Part shown: positions 61,598 to 64,000 of the stretch, in pieces
How the letters are laid out: the number at the start of each line of letters is the position of its first letter
Numbering within the stretch: the first letter of the stretch is position 1
Assembly: GCA_965227945.1 (NCBI GenBank)
Contig: CBDDGQ010000005.1
Coordinates: 1,054,001-1,118,000 of the forward strand
Origin: Azorhizobium sp965227945
GTDB taxonomy: Bacteria; Pseudomonadota; Alphaproteobacteria; Rhizobiales; Xanthobacteraceae
Direction: 5' to 3'
DNA: 64,000 nucleotides
Notes under the pieces: model-generated
Databases searched by the model: none
Seen by the model: the letters and a program-made list of their open reading frames with translations, nothing else
What the model was told of the DNA's origin: nothing
Program-made: the position numbers and the translations under genes

Positions 61598-63049
61598 TCA
61601 GGCGGCGGCAGTGGTGACGAACTTGGTCACCAGATAGGCCTCGATGGCCTCCGAGCCGCCCTCGGTGCCGTAGCCGGAATCCCGCACGCCGCCGAACGGC
61701 ACTTCCGGGAGAGCCAGACCGTTGTGGTTGATGGTCAGCATGCCGGCGTCCACCCGGCGGCTCAGCTCATGGATGGTCTCGGCGGACCGGGTGAAGGCAT
61801 AGGACGCCAACCCGAAGGGCAGCCGGTTGGCTTCGGTGATGGCGGTGTCCAGGCCGGTGAACGGGTTGATGATGACCACCGGGCCGAACGGCTCCTCGTT
61901 CATGATGCGGGCGTCGGTGGGCACATGGGCCAGCACGGTCGGCTCGAAGAAGTTTCCGGTGTTGCCGATGCGGCGGCCGCCGGTCTTCAACTGCGCGCCG
62001 CGGGCCACCGCATCGGCGATGAGGGGCTCCAGCGCCGGGATGCGGCGGGTGTTGGCCAGCGGCCCCATCTGGGTGTCTGCGTCGAGGCCATTGCCGACGC
62101 GGATCGCCTTGGCGGCGGTGGTGAAGCCCTCCAGGAAGGCGTCGAATACCGGCTCCTCGATCAGGAAGCGGGTGGGGGAGACGCACACCTGCCCGGCATT
62201 GCGGAACTTGGAGAAGGCCATCACCTTCACCGCCTTCGCCACGTCCGCATCGGCACAGACGATCACCGGGGCATGGCCGCCCAGTTCCATGGTGGCGCGC
62301 TTCATGTGCGTGCCGGCCAGAGCCGCCAGATGCTTGCCCACCGGGGTGGAGCCGGTGAAGGAGATCTTGCGGATGGTGGGATGGGCAATGAGGTATTCGG
62401 AGATCTCTGAGGGCACCCCGTAGACCAGATTGATGACGCCGGCCGGCACACCTGCGTCCACAAAGGCGCGCAGCAATTCGGCGGGGGCGGCGGGGGTCTC
62501 CTCGGGGGCCTTGACGATGATCGGGCAGCCAGCGGCCAGCGCCGTCGAGAGCTTGCGCACCACCTGGTTGATGGGGAAGTTCCACGGGGTGAAGGCAGCC
62601 ACCGCGCCCACCGGCAGCTTGATGGCGGTCTGCATCACGCCGGGGTCACGGGCCGGGATCACCTGCCCATAAGCGCGGCGCGCTTCTTCCGCGAACCAGT
62701 CGATCACATCGGCGCCGGCCATGATCTCGCCGGCGGCTTCCGCCAGGGGCTTGCCCTGCTCGCGGGTCATGATCCAGGCGATGGTGTCCTTGCGGGAGCG
62801 CAACAGGTCGGCGGCGCGGCGCATGATCTTCGACCGGGCGAAGGCCGAGGTGGCCGCCCACACCGGCCCGGCCCGCTCTACAGCGAGAAGGGCAGCGTCA
62901 AGGTCTTCCCGGGTGGCATGGGCCACGGTGCCGATGGTCTCGCCGGTGGCCGGGTCCATCACCGGAATGGTGCGGCCCTGCGCCGCCGGGCGCCAGACGC
63001 CGTCGATCAGAAGCTGCGTGTCGGGATAGGCATGGGTCGTGCTGGACAT
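61598..63049 (-). CDS. NAD(P)-dependent aldehyde dehydrogenase, succinate-semialdehyde dehydrogenase type
   Basis: 483 residues. GAVAAFTPWNFPINQVVRKL, FTGSTPVGKHLAALAG (cofactor loop), catalytic Glu in MELGGHAPVIV, catalytic Cys in FRNAGQVCVSPTRF, and FGPVVIINPF. The TPWNFP/RNAGQVC pattern matches the GabD/SSADH branch, but aldehyde substrate is only a family guess. The start is set at the ATG preceded by the conserved onset; the frame upstream is Arg/Pro-rich. Confidence 0.9.
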   Translation of the reverse strand: MSSTTHAYPDTQLLIDGVWRPAAQGRTIPVMDPATGETIGTVAHATREDLDAALLAVERAGPVWAATSAFARSKIMRRAADLLRSRKDTIAWIMTREQGKPLAEAAGEIMAGADVIDWFAEEARRAYGQVIPARDPGVMQTAIKLPVGAVAAFTPWNFPINQVVRKLSTALAAGCPIIVKAPEETPAAPAELLRAFVDAGVPAGVINLVYGVPSEISEYLIAHPTIRKISFTGSTPVGKHLAALAGTHMKRATMELGGHAPVIVCADADVAKAVKVMAFSKFRNAGQVCVSPTRFLIEEPVFDAFLEGFTTAAKAIRVGNGLDADTQMGPLANTRRIPALEPLIADAVARGAQLKTGGRRIGNTGNFFEPTVLAHVPTDARIMNEEPFGPVVIINPFTGLDTAITEANRLPFGLASYAFTRSAETIHELSRRVDAGMLTINHNGLALPEVPFGGVRDSGYGTEGGSEAIEAYLVTKFVTTAAA

Positions 63050-63334
63050 GACGCAGGGTCTCCGTCGAAGTGATCGCGGCGCCGGGAGCGCTTCAGGGGG
63101 CGATGGGCTGCGGCCGGCAGGGCGCCGGGGACCGGAGGGCAACGGCGGGCGCCGTCTGCCACAGGCGGTGGCACTCCCGTACACCCTTTCCCGGCGGCTG
63201 CCAAAGTCTGGTGTTCAACGACCGTGTCGGGGCCGCAGCAGGGGCGCCCGCCGACCACCTGCGCTATCCTGCCGGCGCGGCAGGTGAGTCGGGCGCGCCC
63301 GCGACCCCTCACACGCATGTCAGGAGACCGGGGC

Positions 63335-64000
63335 ATGGCTCAGCAGGCCGATTTCTTCGCCTTGCTTGCGGCAGAGGAGATGGACGCAGTCGCCAAGCCG
63401 CGACGCAAGGTCCGCAGCAAGGCCCCGGTCCGGCAGGGGCCGGCGGTGGCCTATGATTCTGCGCGCGAAGCCGCTGCCCGCGACCTGGAAGGGTCCGGCC
63501 TCTATCGCGTGCTGCGCAAGCTCCAGCCGCGCACGGTGGTGCCGCGCTCGCTGCGCCTGGACGAGAAGCTGGCGGTGATCGTGGATGTGGAGACCACCGG
63601 CCTCGACCACGCCAAGGATGAAGTGATCGAGCTGGGGATGGTGGCCTTCACCTATCGCGAAGACGGCGAGATCGGTGACGTGATCGACACCTTCAGTGCG
63701 CTGCGGGAGCCGTCCATCCCCATCAGCCCGGTCATCACCAAGCTCACCGGCATCACGGCAGACATGGTGGCGGGGCGCACCATCGATCTGGCGGCGGTGG
63801 CCCGCTTCATGGCTCCGGCCTCCTTGGTGATTGCGCACAATGCCCGCTTCGACCGCCCGTTCTGCGAGCGGCTGGCGGACGGGTTCGATTTCAAGCCGTG
63901 GGCCTGCTCCGCGTCCGAGGTGGCGTGGTCGGACTATGGGTTCGAGGGCGTGAAGCTGGGCTATCTGGTGGGCCAGTGCGGCTTCTTCCACAACGGCCAC
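63335..64000 (+). CDS. DnaQ-like 3'-5' exonuclease domain protein, 3' end outside window
   Basis: The first 222 codons. A ~75-residue N-terminal extension (PRRKVRSKAPVRQG, basic) precedes the exonuclease: Exo I VIVDVETTGLDH (DxE), Exo II VIAHNARFDRPFCERL, Exo III region GYLVGQCGFFHNGH just cut off before its Asp. KLTGITADMVAG is also characteristic. This resembles the DNA polymerase III epsilon-like exonucleases of alphaproteobacteria found outside the replisome. The gap 63050–63334 upstream shows no gene. Confidence 0.85.
   Translation, partial: MAQQADFFALLAAEEMDAVAKPRRKVRSKAPVRQGPAVAYDSAREAAARDLEGSGLYRVLRKLQPRTVVPRSLRLDEKLAVIVDVETTGLDHAKDEVIELGMVAFTYREDGEIGDVIDTFSALREPSIPISPVITKLTGITADMVAGRTIDLAAVARFMAPASLVIAHNARFDRPFCERLADGFDFKPWACSASEVAWSDYGFEGVKLGYLVGQCGFFHNGH

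Overview
The window is GC-rich, densely coded bacterial chromosome from an alphaproteobacterium. The order tig–clpP–clpX–lon–hupB, the glnB–glnA pair, the many LysR regulators, the Liv importer and the CaiB-type CoA-transferases fit Hyphomicrobiales. A Xanthobacter/Azorhizobium/Ancylobacter-like genus is my guess from gene style, not a proven assignment. There is no complete mobile element, phage or CRISPR array. The only transposon trace is a short IS3-type remnant beside tRNA-Asp.

Layout. 1–13.4 kb: folate branch genes (pabB–pabC–GNAT), a flavin-fold/AhpD-like pair divergent from a LysR gene across a near-consensus Fur-type box, an AzlCD exporter, glnB–glnA behind a sigma-54-type promoter, nnr, a multicopper-oxidase-fold protein that has lost copper ligands, and an aldo/keto reductase divergent from a LysR gene. 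13.6–21 kb: tRNA-Leu, then the proteostasis block tig, clpP, clpX, lon and the nucleoid protein HU. lon has a textbook heat-shock promoter. The 639-base clpP–clpX spacer is unusually structured: an 11-bp inverted repeat closes a three-way junction, followed by a series of small hairpins that nearly all carry a GCAA tetraloop on the clpX sense strand.

21–30 kb: small and poorly known genes (P-loop kinase-like protein, tRNA-Val, a four-gene block of hypotheticals including an orphan HD-like domain of CCA-adding enzymes, a flavin/iron–sulfur reductase, DUF2237, a Rieske ferredoxin, PilZ, tRNA-Asp, an FMN-dependent 2-hydroxyacid dehydrogenase). 30.3–34.9 kb: a complete branched-chain-amino-acid-type importer (binding protein, two permeases, two ATPases). 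35.4–38.6 kb: an RpiR regulator divergent from an MFS transporter and an Asp/Glu/hydantoin-racemase-fold protein, with a perfect 9-bp operator-like palindrome between them. 38.6–41.5 kb: an MsbA-like ABC exporter and an alpha/beta hydrolase.

41.7–51 kb: a catabolic island with an MmgE/PrpD protein, a CitE-like lyase, a class III CoA-transferase, a methyltransferase, a LysR regulator, a class I fumarase/mesaconase, an acyl-CoA dehydrogenase and an HTD2/MaoC-type hydratase. Together these could activate a branched C5 dicarboxylate (mesaconate, itaconate, citramalate or methylsuccinate), hydrate it to citramalyl-CoA and split it to acetyl-CoA and pyruvate. 51–61 kb: an EAL phosphodiesterase, then a nine-gene minus-strand run read from a LysR gene through amidase, CoA-transferase, crotonase, a NitT/TauT-type importer, a deacetylase-like hydrolase and an SDR. 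This looks like uptake and CoA-dependent breakdown of an unidentified amide. 61–64 kb: a spermidine-synthase-like protein, a succinate-semialdehyde-dehydrogenase-like enzyme, and the start of a DnaQ-like exonuclease cut by the window edge.
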